Below, piece after piece: positions 19,776-30,247 of a stretch of DNA of 64,000 bases. The stretch is from Dulcicalothrix desertica PCC 7102. Lineage in GTDB: Bacteria; Cyanobacteriota; Cyanobacteriia; Cyanobacteriales; Nostocaceae. Position 1 is the stretch's first letter. Every line of letters starts with the position of its first letter. The stretch is from contig NZ_RSCL01000001.1 of the NCBI RefSeq assembly GCF_003991905.1, positions 124,001 to 188,000 of the forward strand, written 5' to 3'. The translations under genes and the position numbers were made by a program. Below the pieces are notes generated by a model. It was not told where the DNA came from. It searched no databases and worked only from the letters and a program-made list of their open reading frames with translations.

Positions 19776-20212
19776 AAGTCAATTAAATAAATGAATATGA
19801 CTATATTGTAATGTCCGCATTATCAGAATAGCAACAGCCGTGTGTAACTGACGGCGCCTGTTATTTCGTGTAAATCGGTTTTTACTTGGTTTTACTTAGT
19901 ATTTATACTGTGATTCGTAATTATTTCGTTACTAATTGTTTTAAGTATTATAGCGGTGGTAATTTAATACGCACAAAGATTATTACTAAATAACTACCTT
20001 ACCGTATTAATTTTAATTAACGAAAAAGTGTGTTAATCACATTACCTGAGACAATACAACGGAAGCGAGGTAATCAATCTTTATGCGGTGAACTAGTTAT
20101 ATTATCCACTTCGTTTTGAAAGATTGGAAAAACTGTATTTCCCCTTCTATCAATCCAAACTGGATACAAAAGTTATTTAAATTCGCATTTAATATCTACC
20201 AGGGAGTTGAGA
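19776..20212. other. 437-bp promoter region of the unknown large-protein/helicase locus
   Basis: A non-coding region between the divergent Uma2 gene and the 998-residue gene. It is strongly AT-rich with two GGCGCC sites near its left end (19765, 19852). Near the right end AGATTGGA (about 20121) and TCAATCCA (about 20149) form a partial inverted repeat that could be an operator. A purine-rich AGGGAG at 20201-20206 is the likely ribosome binding site. No convincing -35/-10 pair was identified. Confidence 0.5.
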
Positions 20213-23209
20213 TTGAATAATATTTCAGGCGATAACGCTTTAGTATATGTAGATTATACTGATTTATTGGCTAAAATTTTACACGCACTTCAGAATCAGC
20301 AAATATTTGAATTGTCTCAACGCTTACATTTACAGGTTAATATTGATAAAATTGCTACCCATGTTGCAGCTTCACAGGTACAAAACCCTTTAGGCGCCGG
20401 TTCACGTAGCGCACGTTCTGCTACTGTTAATATTAGTCCAGGTTCGGATGCACGCTTCCAACAACTAATTGGTCAAATCAGTTATTGCATTAGGCAGCAG
20501 TTATCTAGTTTACTGGGTAATACTGAAATTGAGGAGTTTGTTGCAGGAATGGTAACTAGTTTACAAGCATTGACTGGTAAACCTAGCTTGAATTTTAATT
20601 ATAATTTTTCGTCACATCAAGGATTGCAGAAACAGCGTTTGACTTTAAACAACACAAATAAAGAAAAAACGCAAGCAGAATTACTTCTCAAGTTTCACAA
20701 GTTAACCATAACAGTACAAAATACCCGCGAATTTAATCGACATTTACAGCAAGGAATCAACCATTATATAGATTTACATCAAATCGGTGCAACTACAGCG
20801 CAACGCGAAGACTTAGAATATATTTTAGAAGATTTGGAAAAAGACCCAAATTCCGACTTTTATCGGTTGCAGAAGATTGTTGATACAGAAACCCTTGGAA
20901 AACTCAAAAAACAAGCACAGGTCAATTATCTAGAGTTTCTTTTAGAGAACGTTAGTACTTCCGGTAGTCAAAACGAGAAAGCTATAATCTATTTAAAAGA
21001 TTTAATTAGACGACTCAAATTGATCGAAACGTATATCGGTAATAGTGCGAAACCTGATGGATATTACTTGGTTAGCTATGGTGGTGTCTCAATTAACTAT
21101 AGAGACATGTTCTCACGCGCGGAAGTTTATGAGATACTACCAATTATCCCCATCATCGAAGGATATTTAGGCGAAAACAAAGATGAGGAGAAAGGAGAAA
21201 TTGAGTTTGTTTTCGGTATCAAGTTAAAATTTGATGGCAAGGTGCTTTCCCTTGGTGGTAAAAATGTATTTGATTACCATTTAAATTTACTCAACCCCGA
21301 TAGTGCAGAACACAAAGCAGCGTTATCGAATGAAGCAACAAAGGAAACTTTTGTTCGTAAAGTTCTAAAAATCGCGTTTTTATATTACTTCGTTTTCGCT
21401 TCACGTCAAGACCCAACTAAAAAAGAGTATAATTTACACCAAGAACTCGAATATGACCCGATAGCAGCGTTTGATAAACATGTACTTACTAAACTTCAAG
21501 CTAGCGATGAACCTGCAAAACAAAAGTTGTTCCGAGATATCTATAAGTACTTCCAAGACTTGAAAGTACAAGTCAAAATCAATTCACTCAAAGTTCTATT
21601 ACGTAACCTGCTCAAATACAAGTCTTATTTTAGCACGCGCGAGTTTCCTCTGCATATTTCCATCAAACACGGTATCGTCGAAGAGAATATCGAGTCATGT
21701 TTTAAAAACAATACTTTATTCAAACCTGTTTTACGCACAAACCCCAAAGAAAACCTCAAATATATTGCACTCGGTCAAGCACAATCTAATACAAATGCAT
21801 TATGCACATTACCAGGAAAGATAACTTTTAGCGACATTCATTTCTTTGCCACCGACGACAAGCAGACTTTTACGATGGACTATGATTTGCGGGGTATCAA
21901 CGCTTTGCCAATTTTAATGGCGCCTATCAATAATTCTATTTGCAAGCGTGTGTACGAGCAAGAATTTCAATCGCGTAAGTTAATTGTATTTCCCTACGGC
22001 GAAGAAACCAACCAGTATGACTCAATTCGAGGATTTATTCATCAATTTACATATAGCTTGCTTGCGTACATTTGTTTGCATGTGTTATTAAAACATCAAA
22101 AAATGTCGTTTGTACCCATACTGCGACTACATCTACATAATAAACAGGATGAGGCGCCGACAGAGAAATTTCTCGTTTCGTTGTCGAACGTACTCTCACA
22201 TCTACTCAACGAAACGCATCGTTCCAACTCACAAGGAGTAGATATTCGTGATTTGCAAAGTAAAGGTCAGTATAAAATACCGAATGTAATGAGTTCGCTG
22301 TATTCTGTACTTCCCAAAAAGTTTACTTTTACCAATACGAACTACACACCACAGCTAGATAAACTGGCAATTATTGTGGTTTCGAGTCGTGAGAGTGATA
22401 GAAAATGGGGTGCAAAGGATAAAATCTCTAATTTGATGGGGGAGATTATTGGGTTACGACTGATGAACAACTCGGTTCGAGTTCAGTTACTCACCACATT
22501 TTCTGATAATTACGACGACCAACAGTTATTTACCCACCCTGCTGTCATCGTCGAAAACGTTGCCAAACTCTATAAAATGGGATTTCGTCATTTTGCTTAT
22601 ATTGCCAAAGCACCTTATACGAGTACTTTGCATATGACGCAAACCGAAGAAGACGATGGGTTATTCTTCATGTCGAGGGAGGTTATTGAAGCGTTGAAAG
22701 CTCAACACGACGATATCAAAATATATCCAATGTTCTTTGACAAATACTATGCCATCAAACCAGATAAAGTCAAATCTAGTTCCTTATATATACAGGATAC
22801 GGTAGAACTTACGAATTTAGTCGAAGACAGCAGTAAACAGTCAGTAGTTTTCTTCAACCTGTTCAACGGTATCGATGTAGCTGGCGCCGAAAAGTATTAC
22901 AATGGCGTAATTTCGTATGCAACGCTGTTGAATATCTATAAAGGGATACTCGATGATGAGGATATTCGTACTGGTTTGATGTACGAAGGGTCTTTGAAGA
23001 ATGATATTTTGCAGTATTTGACTTTATTCCACTTCTCACGTTATCAAAAAGCGAAAGAAATTCACCTCAAGCTTGACCCATACGATAAATTGATTGGTGA
23101 TAACTCGGTTGGGAAGTTGGCAACGTTTGCTCACATGCAAGGTAAAACTGAATTTAACTCCCTTGCGTTTTTGACGTTGGTTAAAAAAGTGTTGAATGTG
23201 AAAGAGTAA
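20213..23209 (+). CDS. Unrecognised large protein (998 aa), first gene of candidate novel system
   Basis: I do not recognise this protein. The N-terminal 130 residues are helical, with a Gly/Ser/Ala-rich stretch near residue 60. Residues 150-300 are charged helices. From about residue 716 there is a regular alternation of hydrophobic strands and helices: KLAIIVVSS near 716, VRVQLLTTFSD near 755, HFAYIAKAP near 792, IKIYPMFFD near 835 and VVFFNLFNGIDV near 876. That suits a Rossmann-like or RNase H-like fold, but no catalytic motif can be fixed. There is no signal peptide or membrane helix. TTG 20213 is chosen because AGGGAG lies 6 bp upstream. TTG 20207 abuts that site and is less likely. Confidence 0.85.
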   Translation: MNNISGDNALVYVDYTDLLAKILHALQNQQIFELSQRLHLQVNIDKIATHVAASQVQNPLGAGSRSARSATVNISPGSDARFQQLIGQISYCIRQQLSSLLGNTEIEEFVAGMVTSLQALTGKPSLNFNYNFSSHQGLQKQRLTLNNTNKEKTQAELLLKFHKLTITVQNTREFNRHLQQGINHYIDLHQIGATTAQREDLEYILEDLEKDPNSDFYRLQKIVDTETLGKLKKQAQVNYLEFLLENVSTSGSQNEKAIIYLKDLIRRLKLIETYIGNSAKPDGYYLVSYGGVSINYRDMFSRAEVYEILPIIPIIEGYLGENKDEEKGEIEFVFGIKLKFDGKVLSLGGKNVFDYHLNLLNPDSAEHKAALSNEATKETFVRKVLKIAFLYYFVFASRQDPTKKEYNLHQELEYDPIAAFDKHVLTKLQASDEPAKQKLFRDIYKYFQDLKVQVKINSLKVLLRNLLKYKSYFSTREFPLHISIKHGIVEENIESCFKNNTLFKPVLRTNPKENLKYIALGQAQSNTNALCTLPGKITFSDIHFFATDDKQTFTMDYDLRGINALPILMAPINNSICKRVYEQEFQSRKLIVFPYGEETNQYDSIRGFIHQFTYSLLAYICLHVLLKHQKMSFVPILRLHLHNKQDEAPTEKFLVSLSNVLSHLLNETHRSNSQGVDIRDLQSKGQYKIPNVMSSLYSVLPKKFTFTNTNYTPQLDKLAIIVVSSRESDRKWGAKDKISNLMGEIIGLRLMNNSVRVQLLTTFSDNYDDQQLFTHPAVIVENVAKLYKMGFRHFAYIAKAPYTSTLHMTQTEEDDGLFFMSREVIEALKAQHDDIKIYPMFFDKYYAIKPDKVKSSSLYIQDTVELTNLVEDSSKQSVVFFNLFNGIDVAGAEKYYNGVISYATLLNIYKGILDDEDIRTGLMYEGSLKNDILQYLTLFHFSRYQKAKEIHLKLDPYDKLIGDNSVGKLATFAHMQGKTEFNSLAFLTLVKKVLNVKE

Positions 23210-23250
23210 CAAACCGCAAAGGACGCAAAGGACGTAAAGAATTTTCCTTT

Positions 23251-23607
23251 GTGTCCTTGCTTGGTTTTGAACTGAAAAGGAGTTTAAGTCAAGGTAATGG
23301 GGATCCACCAGAGCGCGTTCAAAAGATTGAGGCACGGGCAAACGAGCTAATTGCCGAACATATGACGCTTCGGGATATAAGAAAAGCAAGGGAACTGACG
23401 CAAGAGCGGATGGCAGAATTATTAGGCATTCGTCAGGATAGTATCTCAAAACTTGAAAAACGCACTGACCTTCTTCTTTCAACCCTTCGTAGTTACTTGG
23501 ATGCAATGGGAGGTTCACTTCAACTAGTTGTAGAGTTTCCTGATAGACCACCTGTTGTAATTACTGGATTTGCAGAACTTAATGAGGAGAATAACGAGCA
23601 AAGTTGA
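23251..23607 (+). CDS. Xre/HigA-like helix-turn-helix regulator, orphan
   Basis: Up to 118 residues. The HTH is LRDIRKARELTQERMAELLG followed by IRQDSISKLEKRTDLLL, and the tail has the family ending RSYLDAMGGSLQLVVEFPD. Proteins like this are normally antitoxins paired with an upstream HigB-like toxin. Here no toxin exists and the upstream gene is the 998-residue protein, so it is an orphan that may regulate this operon. The GTG start at 23251 falls within an AAAGGACG/GTCCTT repeat and the first 20 residues look disturbed. The ATG at 23362 would give a minimal HTH protein. Confidence 0.7.
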   Translation: MSLLGFELKRSLSQGNGDPPERVQKIEARANELIAEHMTLRDIRKARELTQERMAELLGIRQDSISKLEKRTDLLLSTLRSYLDAMGGSLQLVVEFPDRPPVVITGFAELNEENNEQS

Positions 23608-23704
23608 CAAGCATAATTCGTGATTGTTTCTTTAAATCTTACCTCTGTGTTCTCCACGTCTCTGTGGTAAAAAAGAATTTACCCCTTTCTTCCAAAAAAC
23701 TGCT

Positions 23705-26700
23705 ATGTCATCTAAAATTGCCGAACACTTAGGGCGCCTATTCGAGGTAGGATTTAATATTGGCGCCCTCGCCTCAATAAATCAGTATAAAATAAAACAT
23801 AATTTCGGAAGTTTATACCGTGAGGAACTAGAAAATCTCAACTTTGCCAAAATACGTCAAAGAATTGGTTCAGAAGTAATTAGTGCAGTAGATAGGGATA
23901 TTGCAGAAACTTGGAGTACTTTTTTTCTGCAAAAAGGGTTTTTAAGCGGTTTGAATTTTTTTCGCGAGTACCTCAGTGCAGTAGGATGGAATGAACCACA
24001 TCGTCTCAAACGTGTAGAAGTAGTTTACTATCATTGTCGGTTTAGTGGTGAGAACAGTCTCGGTACTTATGACCCAGAAGATAACCAGCAGTGGTATAGT
24101 CGTGTTCTATCTCAGCTAGAATTAAATTCGAGTGCGTTATCTATATATATAGATAAATATAAAAAAAAGGGTGAGTTTCTCAACGCTGATACTTTAGTAT
24201 TACTCAAACTAGGCAAATCGTATAGAATTCTATGTATAGATTTGACGGTGTTTGGAATACGTTTGCAAAGTGATATCCAAAATATCGACTATGTAGAGAT
24301 TATTCGCAATTTACTAATGCGGGATGTCAGCTATTTACGTTCTAAAAGCGTATTTTCGCGTTTGCGTCTTGATACAGAGTCTATGGACTTTGAAATATCA
24401 CCCGATTTAATGCAATATTTTAACGCTTTTAAGTATAGAGACAAGGAAACCGCGAAGTTAATTCAAGCTGGTGGTTACATTTACAGCTTTTACCAATTTC
24501 TGCAAGAAGCTAAAATCATATCTGATACGTCAATGGTTTTCAATGCGGTTGGTTACAGTGACAGAGATATCAATGCAATATCCGTCACTCCTCAAAACCT
24601 TGAGATTTTAAAGACATGCTACGAAATCTATAAGCATCATCAAATTGAAGATATCTCAGAAGCGCGTTTGGGAGTGTTAAATAAAATAAAGCGCAGTGCT
24701 TATGCTAGTTTTGAACGAGGTAAAGAATTTGTTGACGCAATATTATCGATATCACCTGGTGATATAAATTATATACCCCCACATTGCGAGAAGCTGACGG
24801 GATTTTTTAACTCAGTTGCCCAAGTTCCTCCGGAGTTAATGGGAAAATTAGGATTATCTGGTACGCTGAACCTACGAGATGCACATGCTTCACTCATCAA
24901 AAAATCTTTACTGTCACACGATACTTTTGTATTTTTAACGGGTAATCCTGGTATTGGTAAGACTACGGCAATAGTAGATTTTCTCAAAAAGCATCTTGAT
25001 GATGGTTTTCTATTTTTCTATGTCAGTCCTAGAAAACAAGTCAACCTAGATATTATCGATAAATTTAAAGACAAACAAACGCAACAGCTATGTGACGATA
25101 GGATATTTACTATCAACTCTCACAGTAATCTCATCGCCGATAACTGTGGACATTACACCGTTCAGTATACCAGCAATCGGCGCCAAGGTAATTTTTCTGA
25201 ACAAGCTGTTAATTTTATCGATGGTGATGTTGATTTACAATCTAAACGTACTAACCGACTGCAAAACTCTTCGGATGATACCATCCGTGATGTTGGCAGA
25301 AAAAGTAAAGGTGTTCTAAACAGCGTTTGCGAAGCTATTTCAACCGTCATTGAACATGATGTTTCCAGGCAAATTGTTGCAACTACTTCAATTCAAGCTT
25401 TGAAAAAAACAGGGGTAGGGGATACCTTGAAGCATTTTGAGAAAATCTTTAGAAATGCTTATAACCAACGTGAAGGTACTATTTTTCCTGAGAAGATGCA
25501 GCAAATATCAAGCCGTATTAAACATTTCTTTGTAATGATTGATGAAATTACGGGGGATGGCGGTGGTGTAGAATTTTTAAATGGGATATACGAAATAGTT
25601 ACTAGATATAAATTAACTAGTCCGGAATTTGGTTTCAATACAAAAATCATAGTTGCCGATGCTTCGATTGTTGATAAGAATGTAATTACGCAGCACTTGT
25701 CTTTGGAGGCGCCGGAACCTGATAAAATATATTTTAGGCGCCCTTCGGACGAGTTATGCAATCAACCGATATCATTAGAAAACTTTGTTTTTAAAAACCT
25801 ACCTGCAACAGTAATTAATACAAACTCATATCCTGCGCGTTCTTTAGCAATTACGTACAAACTATTGATACAATCAAGTAAGTACGACGAGCAAACGAAT
25901 ATTCAAGGTAAAAATACTTTAGAATATAAGCTGCACATCGAAATTTTAAAAGATATACAAACACTCTTAAAAAATCCGGAAGTTGAGCAATTTATAGTTT
26001 ATATTCAGCATAAACGAAAATTAGCAGAATTAATTGCTGAAATTCAAGAACATCAAGAATTTAACTTATATACAGATTATTTAGAAATACATGCGAGTAT
26101 ATCCGAAGAAGAAAAGCAAAAAATACATACCTTTCAGAATCAAGTCAAAGTTATATTTATGACTTCTTCGGGAAGTCGTGGTTTATCGTTTCCAAAAGTT
26201 AAGCATATCTTGGTAGAAATTCCTAAGTATCAAATTGAAAATAACTTGATGGAAATTATTCAGGTTATATATAGAGGACGTGGGAATGAAATAATAGATA
26301 ACCAAGATAAAGAACTAACGTTTTATTTAGCTGTTAACTCGCATTATCACTCAGAACAAGACTGGCAAATAGGACTTCAAGAAAGTGTATTGGACATTTT
26401 GAATATTTTATTGATTTTAAAAGCTGCGATAATGACAAGAATATTTGGTTCTGGTCAGATTGGTCGTGATAACTTTATTATAATACCGATTGGTGGTAAA
26501 TCAGTTTTTGCAGCGGGTGAGACATTTTCGATGGAACTGGCAAACTTGATACTATTATTGAAACAAGAAAGTTATCGAGAACCGAGTAATAAGCTGATTA
26601 AAAATGTATATACCAGCTTGGAGAAATTATTGAGTTCTGCTGAATTTGTCATTCAAGGCGCCGCTGAATCCAATTATCTCACACTACGTGAAGACTTCAA

Positions 26701-27313
26701 CACTAAATTTATTCAAAACTATAACACACTCGATAAATTATTGGATGATGGCGCCGTTGAATCAGCTTATATAAGCGGTGGTATGTTAATTGTACCACTT
26801 GAACATAATACATTAGAAGAAAATTACTTAATTAAATTAGCGGACATCAACGAAATAGCGAACGAAGAACTTTGGCGAAACATGCAAAAAATCAGCCATA
26901 GTAAATCATACCCAGAAAACCTGCGTTCAGCAATAAGAGATGCTATTGAACTAATAAGAAAACTACGTGTAGGAGTAGAAAAAACACAACACTTAGAACT
27001 ACGTGCAGCACAACCCGACCAATACTATGCATTCCCACTATTTGCATTTATCTGTGGAGACGCAATGCGTGCGTACTTTGAAACACAACCCGAAGAACCC
27101 GAAGATAAAAGCTTTCGCGACATTTTAGCAAGATATATCCGGTCATCTTATGCAGTAGGAAATATTCTACCCATCGGGTCGCACTATAAAGAATTTCCTT
27201 TTGTCGTATTTAAAAGTTACAGTTTGAAAGAAACTCGGCAAAAGATTTTTACTGATAAGTATTTACTATCGTCGCATGAATTGAATGTGTTAAATTTAAT
27301 CTTATCAAAATAA
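23705..27313 (+). CDS. Large SF2-like helicase with N-terminal nuclease-like region (1202 aa)
   Basis: A divergent superfamily 2 helicase. It has Walker A GNPGIGKTT (413-421), motif Ia FFYVSPRKQ (438-445), Walker B VMIDEIT (610-616), a motif III-like VADAS (650-654), motif IV FIVYIQHKRK (763-772), motif V FMTSSGSRGLSFP (818-830) and motif VI QVIYRGRG (853-860). Residues 158-183 read LNADTLVLLKLG...YRILCIDL. This resembles a PD-(D/E)XK core with Asp162 and Asp179, but the usual Lys is absent. A 340-residue C-terminal region has no match I know. The stop is 14 bp before the next kinase gene. Helicase assignment is firm. Role and family are unknown. Confidence 0.88.
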   Translation: MSSKIAEHLGRLFEVGFNIGALASINQYKIKHNFGSLYREELENLNFAKIRQRIGSEVISAVDRDIAETWSTFFLQKGFLSGLNFFREYLSAVGWNEPHRLKRVEVVYYHCRFSGENSLGTYDPEDNQQWYSRVLSQLELNSSALSIYIDKYKKKGEFLNADTLVLLKLGKSYRILCIDLTVFGIRLQSDIQNIDYVEIIRNLLMRDVSYLRSKSVFSRLRLDTESMDFEISPDLMQYFNAFKYRDKETAKLIQAGGYIYSFYQFLQEAKIISDTSMVFNAVGYSDRDINAISVTPQNLEILKTCYEIYKHHQIEDISEARLGVLNKIKRSAYASFERGKEFVDAILSISPGDINYIPPHCEKLTGFFNSVAQVPPELMGKLGLSGTLNLRDAHASLIKKSLLSHDTFVFLTGNPGIGKTTAIVDFLKKHLDDGFLFFYVSPRKQVNLDIIDKFKDKQTQQLCDDRIFTINSHSNLIADNCGHYTVQYTSNRRQGNFSEQAVNFIDGDVDLQSKRTNRLQNSSDDTIRDVGRKSKGVLNSVCEAISTVIEHDVSRQIVATTSIQALKKTGVGDTLKHFEKIFRNAYNQREGTIFPEKMQQISSRIKHFFVMIDEITGDGGGVEFLNGIYEIVTRYKLTSPEFGFNTKIIVADASIVDKNVITQHLSLEAPEPDKIYFRRPSDELCNQPISLENFVFKNLPATVINTNSYPARSLAITYKLLIQSSKYDEQTNIQGKNTLEYKLHIEILKDIQTLLKNPEVEQFIVYIQHKRKLAELIAEIQEHQEFNLYTDYLEIHASISEEEKQKIHTFQNQVKVIFMTSSGSRGLSFPKVKHILVEIPKYQIENNLMEIIQVIYRGRGNEIIDNQDKELTFYLAVNSHYHSEQDWQIGLQESVLDILNILLILKAAIMTRIFGSGQIGRDNFIIIPIGGKSVFAAGETFSMELANLILLLKQESYREPSNKLIKNVYTSLEKLLSSAEFVIQGAAESNYLTLREDFNTKFIQNYNTLDKLLDDGAVESAYISGGMLIVPLEHNTLEENYLIKLADINEIANEELWRNMQKISHSKSYPENLRSAIRDAIELIRKLRVGVEKTQHLELRAAQPDQYYAFPLFAFICGDAMRAYFETQPEEPEDKSFRDILARYIRSSYAVGNILPIGSHYKEFPFVVFKSYSLKETRQKIFTDKYLLSSHELNVLNLILSK

Positions 27314-27327
27314 CTATCATTATCAAT

Positions 27328-29850
27328 GTGAACGATTGTAACACAGGGTATAGAGGAATAGAGACGGGCTGTAATAGCGAGCAGATTTTTGATATAGTAT
27401 CGACAGCGCCTGTATCTGAGGGTATGGTATTACAGCTAGCTGATGGTACTATTTATGCTAGTAATGTCATTGCTCTTAAACTTCTTGGTCGTACTATCGA
27501 GCAATTACAAGGGTCAACTTCGAGTGATTATCCTTGGCAAACGATTCATGAGGATGGTTCTGAGTTTACTGGCAATGAACACCCAGCAATGGTAGCACTC
27601 TCGACAGGTGAACCTTGTTTGAATGTGGTGATGGGTTTTTATAAACTGAATGGTGAGTTAGTTTGGTTAAAGCTTAATTCGCAACCGATGTTTCGTTCTG
27701 GAGAAGTTACACCGTATGGTGTTGTAACATCTTTTGTTGATATTACAGAAGCAAAATGTCAAATTGATGACAGATGTGATTTGGTATCTACCACTGAAAT
27801 AAAGCAAGCACAAAACGAGCGATTACAACGTACAGTTTTAATTATTGATGATTGTCTAGAAGATATAGAAACTTATCGGCGTTATTTACTTAAAAATACA
27901 GAATATAATTATGTAATAATTGATGCCAAGTCAGGAAAACAAGGACTCGAAGTTTTTCAAAGCCACAAGCCAGATTTGGTATTGCTCGATTATTTACTGC
28001 ACGATATTGATGGGCTGGAATTTATTACGCAATTAAAAAAAATACAAAATATATTATATACACCTGTAATTGTACTGACAGGGCAAGGTTCAGAAGAAGT
28101 TGCTGTACAAGCCATGAAGTTAGGCGCCTCGGATTATTTAATTAAGGGAGAAATTACTTCAGATAAACTACGGTCGGCTGTGAATTATGCGTTTGAAAAA
28201 GCACAACTACATCAGCGCGAACGAATTGTGACGCAAATTGCTACATCTATTCGGCAATCGTTGAATTTGGATGTGATTTTAGACACTACAGTTAAAGAAG
28301 TACGGCAGTTTTTACAGACCGACCGTGTATTAATTTTTCGTTTATTGCCTGATGGTAGTGGTACTGTTGTAACTGAGTCAGTCGGAATTGAATGGGCACC
28401 TATTCTCTCTTCAACAATTAGTGACCCCTGTTTTACTGGAAGCGACATTGAAGCTTATCGTCAAGGATTAGTTACTGCTGAAGCTGATATTTATACTGCT
28501 AATATTAACCCGTGTCATGTGGAATTACTTGAACAGTTTTCTGTACGGGCTAATTTAGTGGTTCCAATTTTACAGGGTGAAAATTTGTGGGGATTATTAA
28601 TTGCCCATCACTGTTCGCAACCAAGAGAATGGCAGCAAATAGAAATTGATTTACTTATGCAACTGACACCACAGGTGGGAATCGCGATTCAACAAGGAGA
28701 ACTGTTAGAAAGCGAAAAAGCTGCTCGTGAGTCAGCAGAAAAAGCGAATCGCATCAAAGATGAATTTTTGGCAGTACTTTCTCATGAATTGCGCTCACCC
28801 CTAAATCCAATTTTAGGTTGGGCAAACTTACTTAAAGATGGTAAACTCGACTCAAAGAAAATAGCCCACGCGGCAACGGTTATTGAACGTAGTGTTCTAT
28901 TGCAAACAGGTTTGATTGATGATTTGCTCGATGTATCACGCATTTTACGTGGTAAGCTTGTACTCAACTCATCACCTGTGAACTTGGAGTCAATTATTAC
29001 TTCTGCTTTAGAGGCAGTACAATTATCGGCGAAAGTCAAAGGTATTCAAATTAATACAATTATAGAACCAAATTTTCCACTAGCATTGGGTGATAGCGCG
29101 CGTTTACACCAAGTCGTTTGGAACCTGGTTTCTAACGCTGTGAAATTTACTCCGCGAGGAGGATGTGTATCGGTACGGCTTGAAGAGATAAATGGAATGG
29201 CGCAAATTACTGTGGGTGATACAGGTAAAGGAATTAAACAAGAATTTTTACCTTATATATTTGATTATTTTCGTCAAGAAGATAACAGCATCACTAGAAA
29301 TTTTGGTGGGTTAGGGTTGGGGTTAGCAATTGCTCGGCACTTAGTAGAAGCAAATGGTGGAACGATATGTGCAGAAAGTGCTGGCATTGGACAGGGTGCA
29401 ACTTTTACCGTTTGTTTGCCGTTAATGGCAAGTATAGAGAGCGATGTGAATAATAACGAAGTGATAAATAATTCTTTAGATTTAAATGGCGTTAGTATTT
29501 TAGTCATTGATGATGAAGTTGATTCGCTTTATTTTATCGCTTTTTTATTAGAGAAAGCGGGTGCGACGGTAACAGCAGTATCCGAATCTATGCAAGGACT
29601 TGAAATTTTAGCGCGATTTCAACCTGATATTTTAATTAGCGATATTGAAATGCCTAAAATGGATGGTTATATGCTGATTCGTGCTATTCGAGAACAAGGA
29701 ATAACAATACCAGCTATAGCTTTAACTGCTCATGCTGGAGAGTTTGCTCTTCATCAAACCCTTGAAGCTGGGTTTCAAAAACATCTTCCTAAACCTATTC
29801 AAACTGATACTTTGATGCAAGTAATTGGGAGTTTACTTATAAATCAGTAG
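27328..29850 (+). CDS. Hybrid histidine kinase (PAS-REC-GAF-HisKA-HATPase-REC)
   Basis: 840 residues, cytoplasmic. The order is PAS (about 20-145), REC (about 168-290, phospho-Asp221 in LVLLDYLLHDIDG), GAF (about 310-455), HisKA with LAVLSHELRSPLNP (His486), HATPase (DTGKGIKQEF, GLGLGLAIARH) and a C-terminal REC (about 728-840, Asp772 in LISDIEMPKMDG). The GTG start at 27328 is 14 bp after the helicase stop, so it is probably co-transcribed with it. The gene at 30248 is a tandem paralogue with an extra PAS domain. A PAS followed by a receiver before the kinase core suggests phosphorelay input. Confidence 0.93.
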   Translation: MNDCNTGYRGIETGCNSEQIFDIVSTAPVSEGMVLQLADGTIYASNVIALKLLGRTIEQLQGSTSSDYPWQTIHEDGSEFTGNEHPAMVALSTGEPCLNVVMGFYKLNGELVWLKLNSQPMFRSGEVTPYGVVTSFVDITEAKCQIDDRCDLVSTTEIKQAQNERLQRTVLIIDDCLEDIETYRRYLLKNTEYNYVIIDAKSGKQGLEVFQSHKPDLVLLDYLLHDIDGLEFITQLKKIQNILYTPVIVLTGQGSEEVAVQAMKLGASDYLIKGEITSDKLRSAVNYAFEKAQLHQRERIVTQIATSIRQSLNLDVILDTTVKEVRQFLQTDRVLIFRLLPDGSGTVVTESVGIEWAPILSSTISDPCFTGSDIEAYRQGLVTAEADIYTANINPCHVELLEQFSVRANLVVPILQGENLWGLLIAHHCSQPREWQQIEIDLLMQLTPQVGIAIQQGELLESEKAARESAEKANRIKDEFLAVLSHELRSPLNPILGWANLLKDGKLDSKKIAHAATVIERSVLLQTGLIDDLLDVSRILRGKLVLNSSPVNLESIITSALEAVQLSAKVKGIQINTIIEPNFPLALGDSARLHQVVWNLVSNAVKFTPRGGCVSVRLEEINGMAQITVGDTGKGIKQEFLPYIFDYFRQEDNSITRNFGGLGLGLAIARHLVEANGGTICAESAGIGQGATFTVCLPLMASIESDVNNNEVINNSLDLNGVSILVIDDEVDSLYFIAFLLEKAGATVTAVSESMQGLEILARFQPDILISDIEMPKMDGYMLIRAIREQGITIPAIALTAHAGEFALHQTLEAGFQKHLPKPIQTDTLMQVIGSLLINQ

Positions 29851-30247
29851 TTCATATTTATTATTTTTCATCGTATATTTTTATTACATTTCCGACACAG
29901 AGAACACAAGAAGAATAAGTAAATAGTGGTATACTATTGTTTAGCAATTATTTTGGCTCGCTACTTCTCTCCGACCTGTTACATGCTCGGTCAAGGTATC
30001 CCGCAAAAAGAAGATAAAAAAAAGATAAAAGGTACCGCAGTTTTTCTCTAAAAACACGTATTGTGAAAGAAATAGTTGTCGTAATTTTACAAAAGGCTTC
30101 TTAGACTTACACCAATTTTGATTGCTGTAATTGATAAATACTTAAGAAATGCTTGTCACTAAAATTACAATATTTTCTTTACAATCGATACTGGTAGTCT
30201 GGAAAAAACTCAATCTTGAAATCACCTAGCTTATTTGCGAGACCTAT
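29851..30247. other. 397-bp intergenic region between duplicated kinases
   Basis: AT-rich sequence between the two paralogous kinase genes. It has an A-rich stretch near 30005-30030 but no clear hairpin-plus-T-run. It carries no open frame and no GGCGCC site. It probably holds the promoter of the second kinase, but I could not pin one down. Confidence 0.5.

Noticed and set aside
20213-23209. Prokaryotic Argonaute (PIWI domain) for the 998-aa protein
   Set aside because: The C-terminal strand/helix rhythm and a GIDV motif are suggestive, but the DEDX tetrad, MID basic pocket and C-terminal motif could not be placed. Kept as unrecognised.
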